A DNA stretch of 11,091 nt from Gammaproteobacteria bacterium (GCA_002690405.1 NZEI01000033.1:5048-16138); one strand, 5' to 3'. Counted from the first letter of the stretch, positions 1 through 7,523 are shown. A program made the numbers and translations. The notes: generated from the sequence alone by a model not told the origin.

Positions 1-1239
1 GCATTATCCATGGGCACGACCGGGTTTATCGTGCCTAACGACCTGGTATGTGAAACCGGTGAGACGCGTTTAATCGATGGCATCGAATTTGAGTTTCAGA
101 TGACCATGGGCACCGAGGCACCGTCCGAGTTCGTATTCTATCTGCCTCAGTTCAAAGCCCTATGCATGTCGGAGATCACCTCTCACCATTTGCACAACGT
201 CTATACCCCTAGGGGTGCGCAGGTGCGCGACGCACTGGCCTGGGCCGCACAAATCAATGAGTCGATAGAACTATTTGGCGAGCGGCTAGAAATTCAATTT
301 GCCTCTCATCACTGGCCAATCTGGGGACGCGAGGCCGCCGTGGAGTATTTGCAGAACCAAAGAGATCTTTACAAATACATTCACGACCAGACCCTGCGCC
401 TAGCAAATAAGGGTTATAACAAAGAAGAGATCGCCGAGCGGGTGAGCTTGCCAAAATCATTGAGCGAAAAGTTCTATAACCGTGATTACTACGGCACAGT
501 GCATCACAACAGTCGCGCTGTTTATGTGAAATATTTGGGGTTTTTCGACGGCAATCCGGCCAATTTATATCCACTGCCACCTACGGAACAAGCCGTCCGC
601 TATCTGGATTTTATGGGCGGCGCAGATGCTGTAGTAGAAAAAGCACAAGACTGTTTCGCCGGCGGAGACTACCGCTGGGTCGCTGAAGTACTCAATCATG
701 TGGTTATGGCAGATCCCGAGCACATTGCAGGGCGCGCGCTGTTAGCCGATACCTATGAACAATTGGGCTACCAATCAGAATCTGCACCGTGGCGAAACTT
801 TTATCTCTGCGGCGCGCTAGAACTGCGCGAAGGACTGCCTGAAACACGTAACTACGCCGCGAGTCCCGGCATGGCGGCGGGCATACCAATTGAAAATATT
901 TTTCAGGTCATGGCCGTACGTTTGCTACCAGAGCAAGCTGCGTTACAAGATTTGCAATTACTGTTGCGTTTCAGTGATCTTGAATACGACTATGTGCTGC
1001 AAATAAAGAATGCGGTACTGCACTATTTCGTTGCGACAGCTGCAAGCCAAAGCGATGCGCAGCTGTCTCTGAGCACTACCCACTTCAAGCAAATGATTAT
1101 GGGCCAGACCAACGCCGGGGAGTTAATCGAGCAGCAGCAGCTTAAAGTCGATGGCGACGTGAACGCGCTGTTACGGCTGGGATCGTTATTCGACCAATTT
1201 CCACGTCGTTATCCACTGGTGACCCCTAGGGAACAGTAA
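1..1239 (+). CDS. Alkyl sulfatase, class III metallo-beta-lactamase fold (SdsA1/BDS1-like), 5' truncated by window edge
   Basis: The frame is open from base 1, so the true start and the N-terminal HxHxDH zinc motif lie outside the window; the ATG at 10 is internal. Enzymes of this family hydrolyse primary or secondary alkyl sulfate esters such as dodecyl sulfate to alcohol and sulfate with a two-zinc centre. In the 412 residues seen, the remaining expected metal ligands are present: Glu43 in APSE, Glu58 in MSEI and a His in SHHWP (103-104). The typical stretches TLHN-like (HLHNVYTPRGAQVRD), QRDLYKYIHDQTLRLAN and YLGFFDGNPANLYPLPP follow. A helical dimerisation region (about 125-275) leads to a C-terminal SCP2-like domain (about 290-412), thought to bind the hydrophobic chain. 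The family is usually about 650 residues, so roughly a third is missing. It is followed 33 bp later by a carboxylesterase on the same strand, probably one transcript. The family call is secure; the exact substrate is not. Confidence 0.92.
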   Translation, partial: ALSMGTTGFIVPNDLVCETGETRLIDGIEFEFQMTMGTEAPSEFVFYLPQFKALCMSEITSHHLHNVYTPRGAQVRDALAWAAQINESIELFGERLEIQFASHHWPIWGREAAVEYLQNQRDLYKYIHDQTLRLANKGYNKEEIAERVSLPKSLSEKFYNRDYYGTVHHNSRAVYVKYLGFFDGNPANLYPLPPTEQAVRYLDFMGGADAVVEKAQDCFAGGDYRWVAEVLNHVVMADPEHIAGRALLADTYEQLGYQSESAPWRNFYLCGALELREGLPETRNYAASPGMAAGIPIENIFQVMAVRLLPEQAALQDLQLLLRFSDLEYDYVLQIKNAVLHYFVATAASQSDAQLSLSTTHFKQMIMGQTNAGELIEQQQLKVDGDVNALLRLGSLFDQFPRRYPLVTPREQ

Positions 1240-1258
1240 GCTTTTAGCCAACGCTATT

Positions 1259-1269
1259 GGGAGGAGAGA
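1259..1269 (+). promoter_or_regulatory. Ribosome binding site of the carboxylesterase
   Basis: A purine run GGGAGGAGAG sits just upstream of the ATG at 1273, with 3-7 bases of spacing depending on the pairing register. It fixes the esterase start and indicates independent, strong initiation in the 33-bp gap after the alkyl sulfatase. Confidence 0.8.
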
Positions 1270-1272
1270 GTT

Positions 1273-2757
1273 ATGCAGACTGTATCAGTAACCTGTGAGG
1301 CAGGAGAAATTCAGGGCCGAGTCAAAGAGGAGGCGCTTTTATTCGCGGGAATTCCCTACGCGCAACCACCGGTGGGCAATTTGCGCTTTAAGGCGCCGCA
1401 ACCGTTAAGGCCCTTTTCCGAGCCTTTCCCGGCCCTAAAATTCGGCGCCGCAGCACCCCAAATCCCAAGCGGCGGCATGACCGATAGCGCTCCTGTTCGC
1501 TGGGACGAAGACTGCTTAACGTTAAATATTTCGGCCCCGATAGGGATTGAAGACGACGTCCGTAAACGCGCCGTTTTGGTATGGATTCATGGCGGCGGCT
1601 ATCGCACCGGCCAAGGCGCAATTCCCTGGTATAACGGCACCCGCTTTGCTCGAGATCAAGACATTGTCGTGGTCTCCATCAATTATCGACTTGGAGCTTT
1701 GGGGTTTGCGGACCTCACTCACCTCGGCGCAGAATTTAAAACATCCAACGTCAACGGCATGCTGGACCAAATTGCGGCTCTGCAATGGGTACAACGTAAT
1801 ATCAGCGCCTTCGGCGGCGACCCAACCAAGGTCACCATCGCCGGCGAGAGTGCCGGAGCATTTAGCGTCGGCGCATTGATGGGTTGTCCGGCAGCTAAGG
1901 GGCTGTTCACTAGGGCTATAGCACAAAGCGGCGCAGCCCAGCACACCCTCAACCCAGAAGCAGCGCAAACTGTCGGCAAGGCGTTCTGCGCGCAATTACA
2001 ACAAGACAATGCTGTGGGATTACTGGCGGCTTCTGTAGAGGACATTCTCAGCGCGCAAAATGCTACCGCGGCCGAATTCGAATCTGGCGCCGGCGTGATC
2101 AGCAAATTAGGCACCAGTGTTTCGACGTTTTACCCCGTCCACAACACCGAACTGTTGCCTGAGGATCCGCTACAGGCGATAACATCTGGGAATGCCGCCA
2201 ATGTTGATGTGCTTATCGGCAGCAATAGCGATGAGACAACACTGTGGGGGCATGGTGAAGTGGACGAGGCGAAATTGCAGCGAATCGCCGCAGAATTCAA
2301 TGTGAACGACGGCATCAGCGCTTATCGGACCAATCGCCCGGAAGCGAATGCAGCCGAGCTGCTGGTCGCACTGACCAGCGACCACATGTTCCGAATTCCG
2401 GGCATTCGTTTAGCCGAAGCTCAAATCGAGCACACCCCTAACGTCTGGATGTATTTATTCGACTGGAAGTCTAGAGCTTTCGACGGGCGCTTGGGCGCAA
2501 CCCACGCCCTAGAGATCCCGTTCGCTTTTAATAATTTGGATCGCGCCGGCGTCGATGCTTTCATCGGACCTGGCCCCATGCCCCAGCACTTAGCCGATAC
2601 CATGCATGACGCATGGAGCGCCTTTATCAAAACCGGCACAGTCTACTGGCCCGGTTATACCCTAACCCACCGAACAACAATGGTATTTAACGACACCAGC
2701 GCTACCGTGGACGACCCCATGAGCGAGGAGCGTGCTATTTGGCAAGGCGTGCGCTGA
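1273..2757 (+). CDS. Type B carboxylesterase (alpha/beta hydrolase, COesterase family)
   Basis: A 494-residue serine hydrolase of the carboxylesterase/para-nitrobenzyl esterase family, which cleaves carboxylic esters of alcohols or lipids. All catalytic parts are visible: the oxyanion-hole HGGG at 106-109, the second family signature EDCLTLNI at 79-86, nucleophile Ser193 in GESAG (191-195), Glu321 in SNSDET, and His411 in GATHALEIPF. The N-terminal FAGIPYAQPPVGNLRF (24-39) is also typical. The length is normal. There is no signal peptide, so it is predicted cytoplasmic, unlike the exported sulfatase further on. It is probably co-transcribed with the upstream alkyl sulfatase, which suggests serial removal of sulfate and acyl groups from related substrates, though this is inference. 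Its stop codon abuts the stop codon of the convergent kinase. The substrate cannot be read from the sequence. Confidence 0.92.
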   Translation: MQTVSVTCEAGEIQGRVKEEALLFAGIPYAQPPVGNLRFKAPQPLRPFSEPFPALKFGAAAPQIPSGGMTDSAPVRWDEDCLTLNISAPIGIEDDVRKRAVLVWIHGGGYRTGQGAIPWYNGTRFARDQDIVVVSINYRLGALGFADLTHLGAEFKTSNVNGMLDQIAALQWVQRNISAFGGDPTKVTIAGESAGAFSVGALMGCPAAKGLFTRAIAQSGAAQHTLNPEAAQTVGKAFCAQLQQDNAVGLLAASVEDILSAQNATAAEFESGAGVISKLGTSVSTFYPVHNTELLPEDPLQAITSGNAANVDVLIGSNSDETTLWGHGEVDEAKLQRIAAEFNVNDGISAYRTNRPEANAAELLVALTSDHMFRIPGIRLAEAQIEHTPNVWMYLFDWKSRAFDGRLGATHALEIPFAFNNLDRAGVDAFIGPGPMPQHLADTMHDAWSAFIKTGTVYWPGYTLTHRTTMVFNDTSATVDDPMSEERAIWQGVR

Positions 2758-3837
2758 TTAACTTAAGAATTCGTCAGCGTGTAGATCAAGTGCGTGGCGG
2801 GCATGACGCTGGGCCATAGTGGTAAACATCCGGTCTCCACGCTCGGTGCGCTCTACGATCATAGACGCAACAACGGTCACCGCGAATCCAGCAAAAGCGC
2901 CATAACGGTAGGCTTGCCAACACTCGGGCCACTGAAAATTCGTCACCCCCGAGGCAGTCAGCGCATCAAAATATCCCCGCACCAATTGCTCCTCAACTGG
3001 TGCGCGATCCGCAGCGGTCAGCCCTGCACCAATGAAATAGGCTACATCACTTAGCGGTGAACCCAGCGTAATGCTCTGCCAATCTACTGCAGCGACATCA
3101 ATGCCTGCGTCGTTGCTAGTGAACAGCAGGTTGTCCAACCGATAGTCCACATGAATCAGCGAAAATACGTCGGGGAGCCCATCTGCCACCAACGGCGAGT
3201 CATCGTCCTCGCCCAATTGCTGAATAATGCGGCACTCATCGTCGGCCAGCTCGGCACCATAACGATCAACAAAGCCTGGCAGTTGCGCTCGATAGAGATC
3301 GCGGGTGGCGGTAGCCGGACGCCCCTCGCGATTATATAACCAGGTCAATTCAGCCAAGCTTGAGTCGCACCAACTCGGCCCATGCAGGCCAACCAATTGA
3401 CTAAGTGCCGCCGCCGCTGTCTGGGCATCACAGCCACGCAGTTGATCGCCTTGCTGAGCTGGCGCCAAGTCTTCCAGCAACAAAAAGAATTCTGGCCCCT
3501 CTCCTTCAATCTCGGCGAAATAGCATCGCGGCGTACGGATGCTTAAACGGTTCTGTAACTGTTGGTAGAAGCGCACCTCTTTGAGGAAGTTTTGCAACGC
3601 AACACCCGTGGCGCGACTGCTTGGATCGTCTGAAGGAAACTTGCCTACCAAACTGCTGGGCGCATCGGCAGACGCTGTCGCATAGTCAAAGGTATAACGG
3701 ATGCACTTGCCAATTTGCCCGGTACCCACTCGTTGAGCCGTAAAATCGCGGACCTCGGCATCGATGCCGGCCGCTTGAAAACATTGGTTAAACCAACCTG
3801 CATCGATTGTCTGCTCATCGGGAATCTGCGGCATCAT
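2758..3837 (-). CDS. Aminoglycoside phosphotransferase / ecdysteroid-kinase-like small-molecule kinase
   Basis: A 359-residue protein with the eukaryote-like kinase fold of the APH/choline kinase/EcKinase group, which phosphorylates hydroxyl groups of small molecules using ATP. Visible elements in order: probable ATP-binding Lys66 in LVGKFPSD, hinge-like LLLEDLAP (119-126), the catalytic loop HVDYRLDN (His229, Asp231, Asn236), and VDW with metal-binding Asp252 followed by GSPLSDVAYFIG. There is no signal peptide, so it is cytoplasmic. The start is the first of two adjacent ATGs. It lies 2 bp after the sulfatase stop, and its GGAGG site is inside that gap and the sulfatase end, so the two are almost certainly co-transcribed and probably coupled. 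Such kinases are common beside acyl-CoA and steroid catabolism genes in proteobacteria and actinobacteria, but their substrates are mostly unknown. An antibiotic-resistance role is unlikely in this setting. Confidence 0.82.
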   Translation of the reverse strand: MMPQIPDEQTIDAGWFNQCFQAAGIDAEVRDFTAQRVGTGQIGKCIRYTFDYATASADAPSSLVGKFPSDDPSSRATGVALQNFLKEVRFYQQLQNRLSIRTPRCYFAEIEGEGPEFFLLLEDLAPAQQGDQLRGCDAQTAAAALSQLVGLHGPSWCDSSLAELTWLYNREGRPATATRDLYRAQLPGFVDRYGAELADDECRIIQQLGEDDDSPLVADGLPDVFSLIHVDYRLDNLLFTSNDAGIDVAAVDWQSITLGSPLSDVAYFIGAGLTAADRAPVEEQLVRGYFDALTASGVTNFQWPECWQAYRYGAFAGFAVTVVASMIVERTERGDRMFTTMAQRHARHALDLHADEFLS

Positions 3838-3839
3838 AT

Positions 3840-5342
3840 CTATCCTCCAGTCGCCAAGCGCGCATCAAACAGCGGCGCCGCTGGGCTAAAACGCTGCCTG
3901 TGTTTTGCGACGGCAGCTTGAATTTGCGCGACGACCTCGGGATTCGCCTCAGCGACATCAAAGCGCTCTGAGGGGTCGCGGTGCAGGTTGTACAGTACCG
4001 GCCGTTCATGTTCGGTGCGCTCAGGCGGCAGGCCATAGGCGCCTTCGGTCACAAAGTGCAGTTTCCACGGCCCTAAACGATAGGCATACAATACGCCGGC
4101 ACGGTAATAAGCCAGTTCGTTGCGCGGACTCGGCGCCTTACCCAACAGCGTCTGCGTCAGATCTTTGCCGTCGACTCCGGTTGCCACATCACTGCCCACA
4201 AGGGACATTACGGTAGGAAATATGTCCAGAGCCGAACCGATATCGCTCACCACCCCCGGCGGTAACTTACCCGGCCAGGAAAAAACTGTCGGCACACGCA
4301 TTCCACCTTCGAAGGTCGTGCCCTTACCGTCTCGCAGCAACCCAGCACGACCGCCTTCTTCATTCATGGTCAGCCACGGACCATTATCACTACTAAAGAT
4401 GACTAGCGTATTGTCCTCAATACCCTGAGCACGCAGTGCTTTGCGAATTTCCCCGACGCTCCAATCGATTTCTTCCACCACGTCGCCGTAGCGGCCACCG
4501 ATACTTTTGCCAACAAAATCAGAACTGCGGAAGAGTGGCGTATGCGGCATGGTATAGGGCAAATAGACAAAAAACGGCCGCTGCCGATTGCGCTTGATAA
4601 ACTCCACCGCTGCCTCGGTATAGCGCTTGGTCAAATTCGCCTGCACCGTAGGTTGTTCTACCGAATCAACAAACTCATCGTTGCGCCGCTGGCTACTGAT
4701 CAGTGGTGTTGCATAGTCTTGTTCTTGAGGATTCGCGTATTTCTGTGCGCGGCGGGCAAAGGATTCGACACGGGCTGCATTGTCCCCGCGCTGAGACATC
4801 GCAACCAATTCCTCGAATCCCGGCTCGCCAACCCAGTCCATATCGTTGGAGTACGGTACCCCCAGCCACTCATCAAACCCGTGCCGCGTGGGCAAGGCAT
4901 GGGGCGCATCACCCAAGTGCCACTTGCCAAACATACCGGTGCGATATCCACGCTGTTGTAATGCCTCCGCTAGAGTGACCTCTGCATCCGGCAGTCCACC
5001 CGGCTCATTCGGAAAATAAACTCGTATTGTGCGGCCATACAATCCGGTGCGCAGGGGCAACCGCCCAGTCAGCAATGCGCCTCTGCTTGGGGAACACACC
5101 GGTGCGGCAACATAAAAATCTGTCCAGCGTTGGCCATTGCGCGCTAACTCATCAATGTGAGGAGTGCGTATGTAGGGATGCCCATAGCTTTGAACATCGC
5201 CATAGCCAAGGTCGTCGGCAAACAGAATAACGATATTCGGTGGGGCTGAAAGCTTGGCTTCTGGTGCTCGAGCAGTCCCAGCAACCGCACCGTTGAATCC
5301 CCAAAACCATAGTACGAAAACGATCGCGAGCCGCTGCATCAT
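3840..5342 (-). CDS. Exported Cys-type (formylglycine-dependent) sulfatase, arylsulfatase family
   Basis: A class I sulfatase of 500 residues that hydrolyses sulfate esters using a formylglycine made from Cys83 in CSPSR (83-87, the CxPxR signature). Other active-site elements: Asp43-Asp44 in FADDLGYGD, Lys140 and His142 in GKWHLG, His267 in MPHTPLF, Asp319-Asn320 in SSDNG, and Lys340 in DGKGTTFEGG. The N-terminus (MMQRLAIVFVLWFWGFNGAVA) is a Sec signal peptide with likely cleavage after Ala21, so it acts in the periplasm or outside. I chose the ATG at 5342, or the adjacent one at 5339, because a GGGGGA site precedes it and the signal peptide becomes N-terminal. A longer frame from 5441 would overlap rdgC and bury the signal. 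It needs a maturation enzyme (FGE or anaerobic maturase), and none is in the window. Aryl, sterol or sugar sulfates are all possible substrates. Confidence 0.94.
   Translation of the reverse strand: MMQRLAIVFVLWFWGFNGAVAGTARAPEAKLSAPPNIVILFADDLGYGDVQSYGHPYIRTPHIDELARNGQRWTDFYVAAPVCSPSRGALLTGRLPLRTGLYGRTIRVYFPNEPGGLPDAEVTLAEALQQRGYRTGMFGKWHLGDAPHALPTRHGFDEWLGVPYSNDMDWVGEPGFEELVAMSQRGDNAARVESFARRAQKYANPQEQDYATPLISSQRRNDEFVDSVEQPTVQANLTKRYTEAAVEFIKRNRQRPFFVYLPYTMPHTPLFRSSDFVGKSIGGRYGDVVEEIDWSVGEIRKALRAQGIEDNTLVIFSSDNGPWLTMNEEGGRAGLLRDGKGTTFEGGMRVPTVFSWPGKLPPGVVSDIGSALDIFPTVMSLVGSDVATGVDGKDLTQTLLGKAPSPRNELAYYRAGVLYAYRLGPWKLHFVTEGAYGLPPERTEHERPVLYNLHRDPSERFDVAEANPEVVAQIQAAVAKHRQRFSPAAPLFDARLATGG
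3843..3849 (-). promoter_or_regulatory. Ribosome binding site of the kinase gene
   Basis: GGAGG (3844-3848) read on the minus strand lies 6 bases before the ATG at 3837 and touches the last codons of the sulfatase. It supports the chosen kinase start and coupling to the sulfatase message. Confidence 0.75.
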
Positions 5343-5346
5343 TTCT

Positions 5347-5353
5347 ATCCCCC
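5347..5353 (-). promoter_or_regulatory. Ribosome binding site deciding the sulfatase start
   Basis: Read on the minus strand, a GGGGGA run ends about 5 bases before the ATG pair at 5342/5339. It favours this start over the in-frame ATG at 5441, which lies inside rdgC. Confidence 0.65.
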
Positions 5354-5400
5354 ACTCTTTACACCCCAACACTACTGCGAAACCAGAGCGTAAGTCACCC

Positions 5401-6303
5401 TCAATCCGGGTAGCCGTCCAAGCTTTTATGCAAGCCCTCAAGTAATTGGCTTATACAAGCGCTGAGCATGACAAAGTCGGCATCGTGCTTAGCCAGTGGA
5501 TCGTCCATGGGCTCGTCAGGCATGGATTCCTGATCGGCTAGTCTGAGTTTGCGCACTACCAAGTCAGCGTCCAGTACCAAACGAAATACCTGATCAAAAT
5601 TTAGGCCCAGACGGTCAACAGTCAGCCCCTCTGTGACATGCCGTCGCACTGCTGGATCGGCGAGATCGATATCTAACCAGTTCACTGTTGCTGCAACATC
5701 ACTGGGATCGCGCATACGGCACTCGCGGCCGAGCGAAAACGAGTCTACCCGAGACTGCAAGAACACCCGTGTGAGCAGATCCAGAACCGGACGTCGATAC
5801 ACTAATGGCGCGAAATGCAGGCTGACCATAGCCCGACCGAGATTATCCAGAAAATATTCCGCCACTGTTTGCGAGGGGGTGCCTACCACCAACAACTTTT
5901 GGTCGCGTAAAAAAATCGCCTGGACCCGATCCGACCGGGTGAGTGCTTGAGGCAGCAACTGCGAATAGACATCTTCTTTGAGTTCACGCTTTTCAGCTCG
6001 ATTTGGCTCACTTTGCATGCGCTGTTTAAACTCAGCAATGCGCTCCGCCAGCGCTTCCTTCACCGCCGCTGCCGGCAATACTCGGGTCTGCACACGCAAC
6101 TGCATCAAATCGTTGCCCGCTAGACGTCGACATAGCAGATCACCGGCATTTTCTAGCGGCGCTTCAAAACCGCCGCTACGCTCTGCAAATGCTCCGCAGG
6201 GTTTAAATTCTGCAGCCGCGAGCAGATCCGACAGCGCTTCCTCACTATCCGGCCATTCAGTTTGGATGCGATAGACACGAAAATTGCGAAAATTTGAATT
6301 CAC
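5401..6303 (-). CDS. rdgC: Recombination-associated protein RdgC
   Basis: RdgC is a ring-shaped, DNA-binding dimer that coats DNA and restrains RecA in beta- and gammaproteobacteria; it is nucleoid-associated and cytoplasmic. Here it has 300 residues from the GTG at 6303, matching the usual length of about 300. Recognisable family stretches are the N-terminal NFRVYRIQ, VLPAAAVKEALAERI (75-89), LPQALTRSDRVQAIFL (117-132), SLGRECRMRDP (190-200) and GLTVDRLGLNFDQVF (226-240). The start is set by a GGAG site at 6309-6312, five bases upstream, and by alignment with the family N-terminus. An ATG at 6387 in the same frame would add 28 unrelated residues and has no usable binding site. The gene lies 58 bp upstream of the sulfatase on the same strand with no clear terminator between them, so read-through into the sulfatase and kinase is possible. 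The neighbours have no evident functional link with it. Confidence 0.94.
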   Translation of the reverse strand: MNSNFRNFRVYRIQTEWPDSEEALSDLLAAAEFKPCGAFAERSGGFEAPLENAGDLLCRRLAGNDLMQLRVQTRVLPAAAVKEALAERIAEFKQRMQSEPNRAEKRELKEDVYSQLLPQALTRSDRVQAIFLRDQKLLVVGTPSQTVAEYFLDNLGRAMVSLHFAPLVYRRPVLDLLTRVFLQSRVDSFSLGRECRMRDPSDVAATVNWLDIDLADPAVRRHVTEGLTVDRLGLNFDQVFRLVLDADLVVRKLRLADQESMPDEPMDDPLAKHDADFVMLSACISQLLEGLHKSLDGYPD

Positions 6304-6397
6304 ATTAGCTCCAACAGTTATCTTTGCGGGCCCGATCCCGCGTTGAGCTGCACAGTGTACTCCGAGCTGGGCGGCTTTACGCTGCATGCCCTAACAA

Positions 6398-6425
6398 TTG
6401 ATTACCCACTCGGTCGCGGTATGAT
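6398..6425 (+). promoter_or_regulatory. Probable sigma70-type promoter for the reductase-larC operon
   Basis: A -35 like TTGATT (6398-6403) and a -10 like TATGAT (6420-6425) are separated by 16 bp. The -10 differs from consensus at one base. Transcription would start near 6432, giving a leader of about 20 bases that contains the GAGGGG ribosome binding site. The call is by pattern only. Confidence 0.5.
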
Positions 6426-6440
6426 CAAAGCATCGCATTT

Positions 6441-6446
6441 GAGGGG
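6441..6446 (+). promoter_or_regulatory. Ribosome binding site of the aldo/keto reductase
   Basis: GAGGGG sits six bases before the ATG at 6453. It favours that start over the in-frame ATG at 6489, which has no binding site and lies directly before the twin-arginine motif. Confidence 0.7.
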
Positions 6447-6452
6447 ATACCG

Positions 6453-7523
6453 ATGACGCAAGATTCACAACAGCCGACTGGCACGCTAATGACAACCCGC
6501 CGCAAGGTCATGCAATACGCTACTTTGCTTGGCGTGGGTTCCACCAGCTTATTGCAATCGCGCGATTTAAAAGCTGCGATCGTTGATGGCAAAGAAGCCG
6601 CCGGGTTAAGCGATCCCTGGCCACAAATGCAGTACCGCAAATTAGGCCGAACCGGCCATAACAGCAGCCGCTTAATCTTCGGCTGCGGCGCTACCCTATC
6701 GCGCAGCCGACACGACGATCTGCTGAATCGTGCTTTTGAGGCCGGGGTCAATACGTTCGATGTGGGTTATAAGCATTATTACAACAATGCAGAGCGCAAC
6801 TTAGCGCCATTCTTGAAAACACACCGTGACGATATTTTTCTCATCTCTAAGGCTCAGGTGCCCGCAGACATCGATTGGGACGAAACGATCACTGCTGCCC
6901 AGGCGAAAAAAGCCGCTCAAGGTTGGCTGGCATTCTTAGATGAAAGCCTCAATGAGATGGGCATAGATCATGTCGACGCGTACTACTTCATGGGCCAAAA
7001 CAACGTGTCGATCATGCGCAGCGAGGAACTGCATCGAGCCTTCGAAGAGGCTAAGGCCGCAGGCAAGGTGGACTATTTAGGTGTTTCTACCCATGAAAAT
7101 GCCGAGAATGTTCTGCGAGCCGCAATCGACACCGGCGTATTCGACCTCGCCATGATTGCTATTACGCCCGGCGGTTGGTACGACTGGAACGATCGCTCTA
7201 TTTTACCTGGCTCACCGCCTATGAAAGACCTGCAGCCCCTGTTGCAGGAAGCCAAAGAGCAAGGCATCGGCATCGTTGGCATGAAGGCCGGTCGCTACCT
7301 GGCAGGCCGCGCTTGGTTGGGCTGGGGCAACCCTAAGGCATTTGACGACTTCTACGAGCCTAAGCTCCTGCAGGCAAAGCTGTCAGAGTTTCAACGCAGC
7401 TACGCTTTTGTACTCGAGCACGGTATCGATGCCGTCAACGCGGATATGCAAAGCCTACTGCACCTACAAGAGAACTTTATTGCGGCGGCCACTTCGGCTG
7501 ATTACTTCGAGCAAACCGCATAG
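6453..7523 (+). CDS. Tat-signal aldo/keto reductase-family protein with a non-canonical active site
   Basis: A 356-residue protein of the aldo/keto reductase superfamily, (beta/alpha)8 NAD(P)H-dependent oxidoreductases. The N-terminus carries TRRKVM (15-20), a near match to the twin-arginine motif, followed by a modestly hydrophobic stretch (21-34), so export to the periplasm by Tat is likely though the cleavage site is unclear. Family features are MQYRKLGRTG (59-68), LIFGCG (74-79), NTFDVGYKHYY with Asp103 and Tyr109 or Tyr110, Lys133 in LISKAQ, KVDYLGVSTH (205-214) and the C-terminal LQENF. The catalytic His expected after VDAYYF is Met180. The region that normally binds the NADPH 2'-phosphate (about 328-341) has no Lys or Arg. 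It may therefore use another mechanism or cofactor, or be catalytically altered. It is the first gene of an operon with larC, whose ATG directly follows this TAG. The fold call is firm; activity and substrate are open. Confidence 0.85.
   Translation: MTQDSQQPTGTLMTTRRKVMQYATLLGVGSTSLLQSRDLKAAIVDGKEAAGLSDPWPQMQYRKLGRTGHNSSRLIFGCGATLSRSRHDDLLNRAFEAGVNTFDVGYKHYYNNAERNLAPFLKTHRDDIFLISKAQVPADIDWDETITAAQAKKAAQGWLAFLDESLNEMGIDHVDAYYFMGQNNVSIMRSEELHRAFEEAKAAGKVDYLGVSTHENAENVLRAAIDTGVFDLAMIAITPGGWYDWNDRSILPGSPPMKDLQPLLQEAKEQGIGIVGMKAGRYLAGRAWLGWGNPKAFDDFYEPKLLQAKLSEFQRSYAFVLEHGIDAVNADMQSLLHLQENFIAAATSADYFEQTA

Larger units (their letters stand above)
6304..6452. other. Divergent intergenic region between rdgC and the aldo/keto reductase
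   Basis: About 150 bp separates the GTG of rdgC from the ATG of the reductase. It holds the rightward promoter listed separately, an inverted repeat GCGGG-N6-CCCGC at 6326-6341 that lies in the presumed rdgC leader, and a direct repeat GAGCTG at 6345-6350 and 6364-6369. The repeats could be operator elements but are short enough to be chance. I found no convincing leftward promoter for rdgC by eye. Confidence 0.4.

Noticed and set aside
205..216. Perfect palindrome ACCCCTAGGGGT, with a 10-base partial copy at 1222-1231.
   Set aside because: Both lie inside the alkyl sulfatase coding sequence and encode conserved or tail residues; two short copies are compatible with chance.
1522..1995. Long antisense open frame of 157 codons opposite the carboxylesterase.
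   Set aside because: The composition is typical of a shadow of a coding strand, with no recognisable domain, and the sense gene has a full catalytic set.
2758..3837. Antibiotic resistance aminoglycoside kinase.
   Set aside because: The kinase fold is shared, but the setting is catabolic and the sequence looks more like the ecdysteroid-kinase-like group.
5343..5441. Longer sulfatase start at 5441.
   Set aside because: It would overlap rdgC and place the signal peptide 33 residues inside the protein. The ATG at 5342 has a purine-rich site.
6304..6387. N-terminal extension of rdgC to the in-frame ATG at 6387.
   Set aside because: The added 28 residues do not resemble the RdgC N-terminus and lack a usable ribosome site. 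The GTG at 6303 has GGAG at good spacing and gives the normal length.
6421..6456. Eleven-codon leader peptide whose TGA overlaps the reductase ATG.
   Set aside because: Its ATG lies inside the predicted -10 element and it has no ribosome site, so it is probably not even transcribed.
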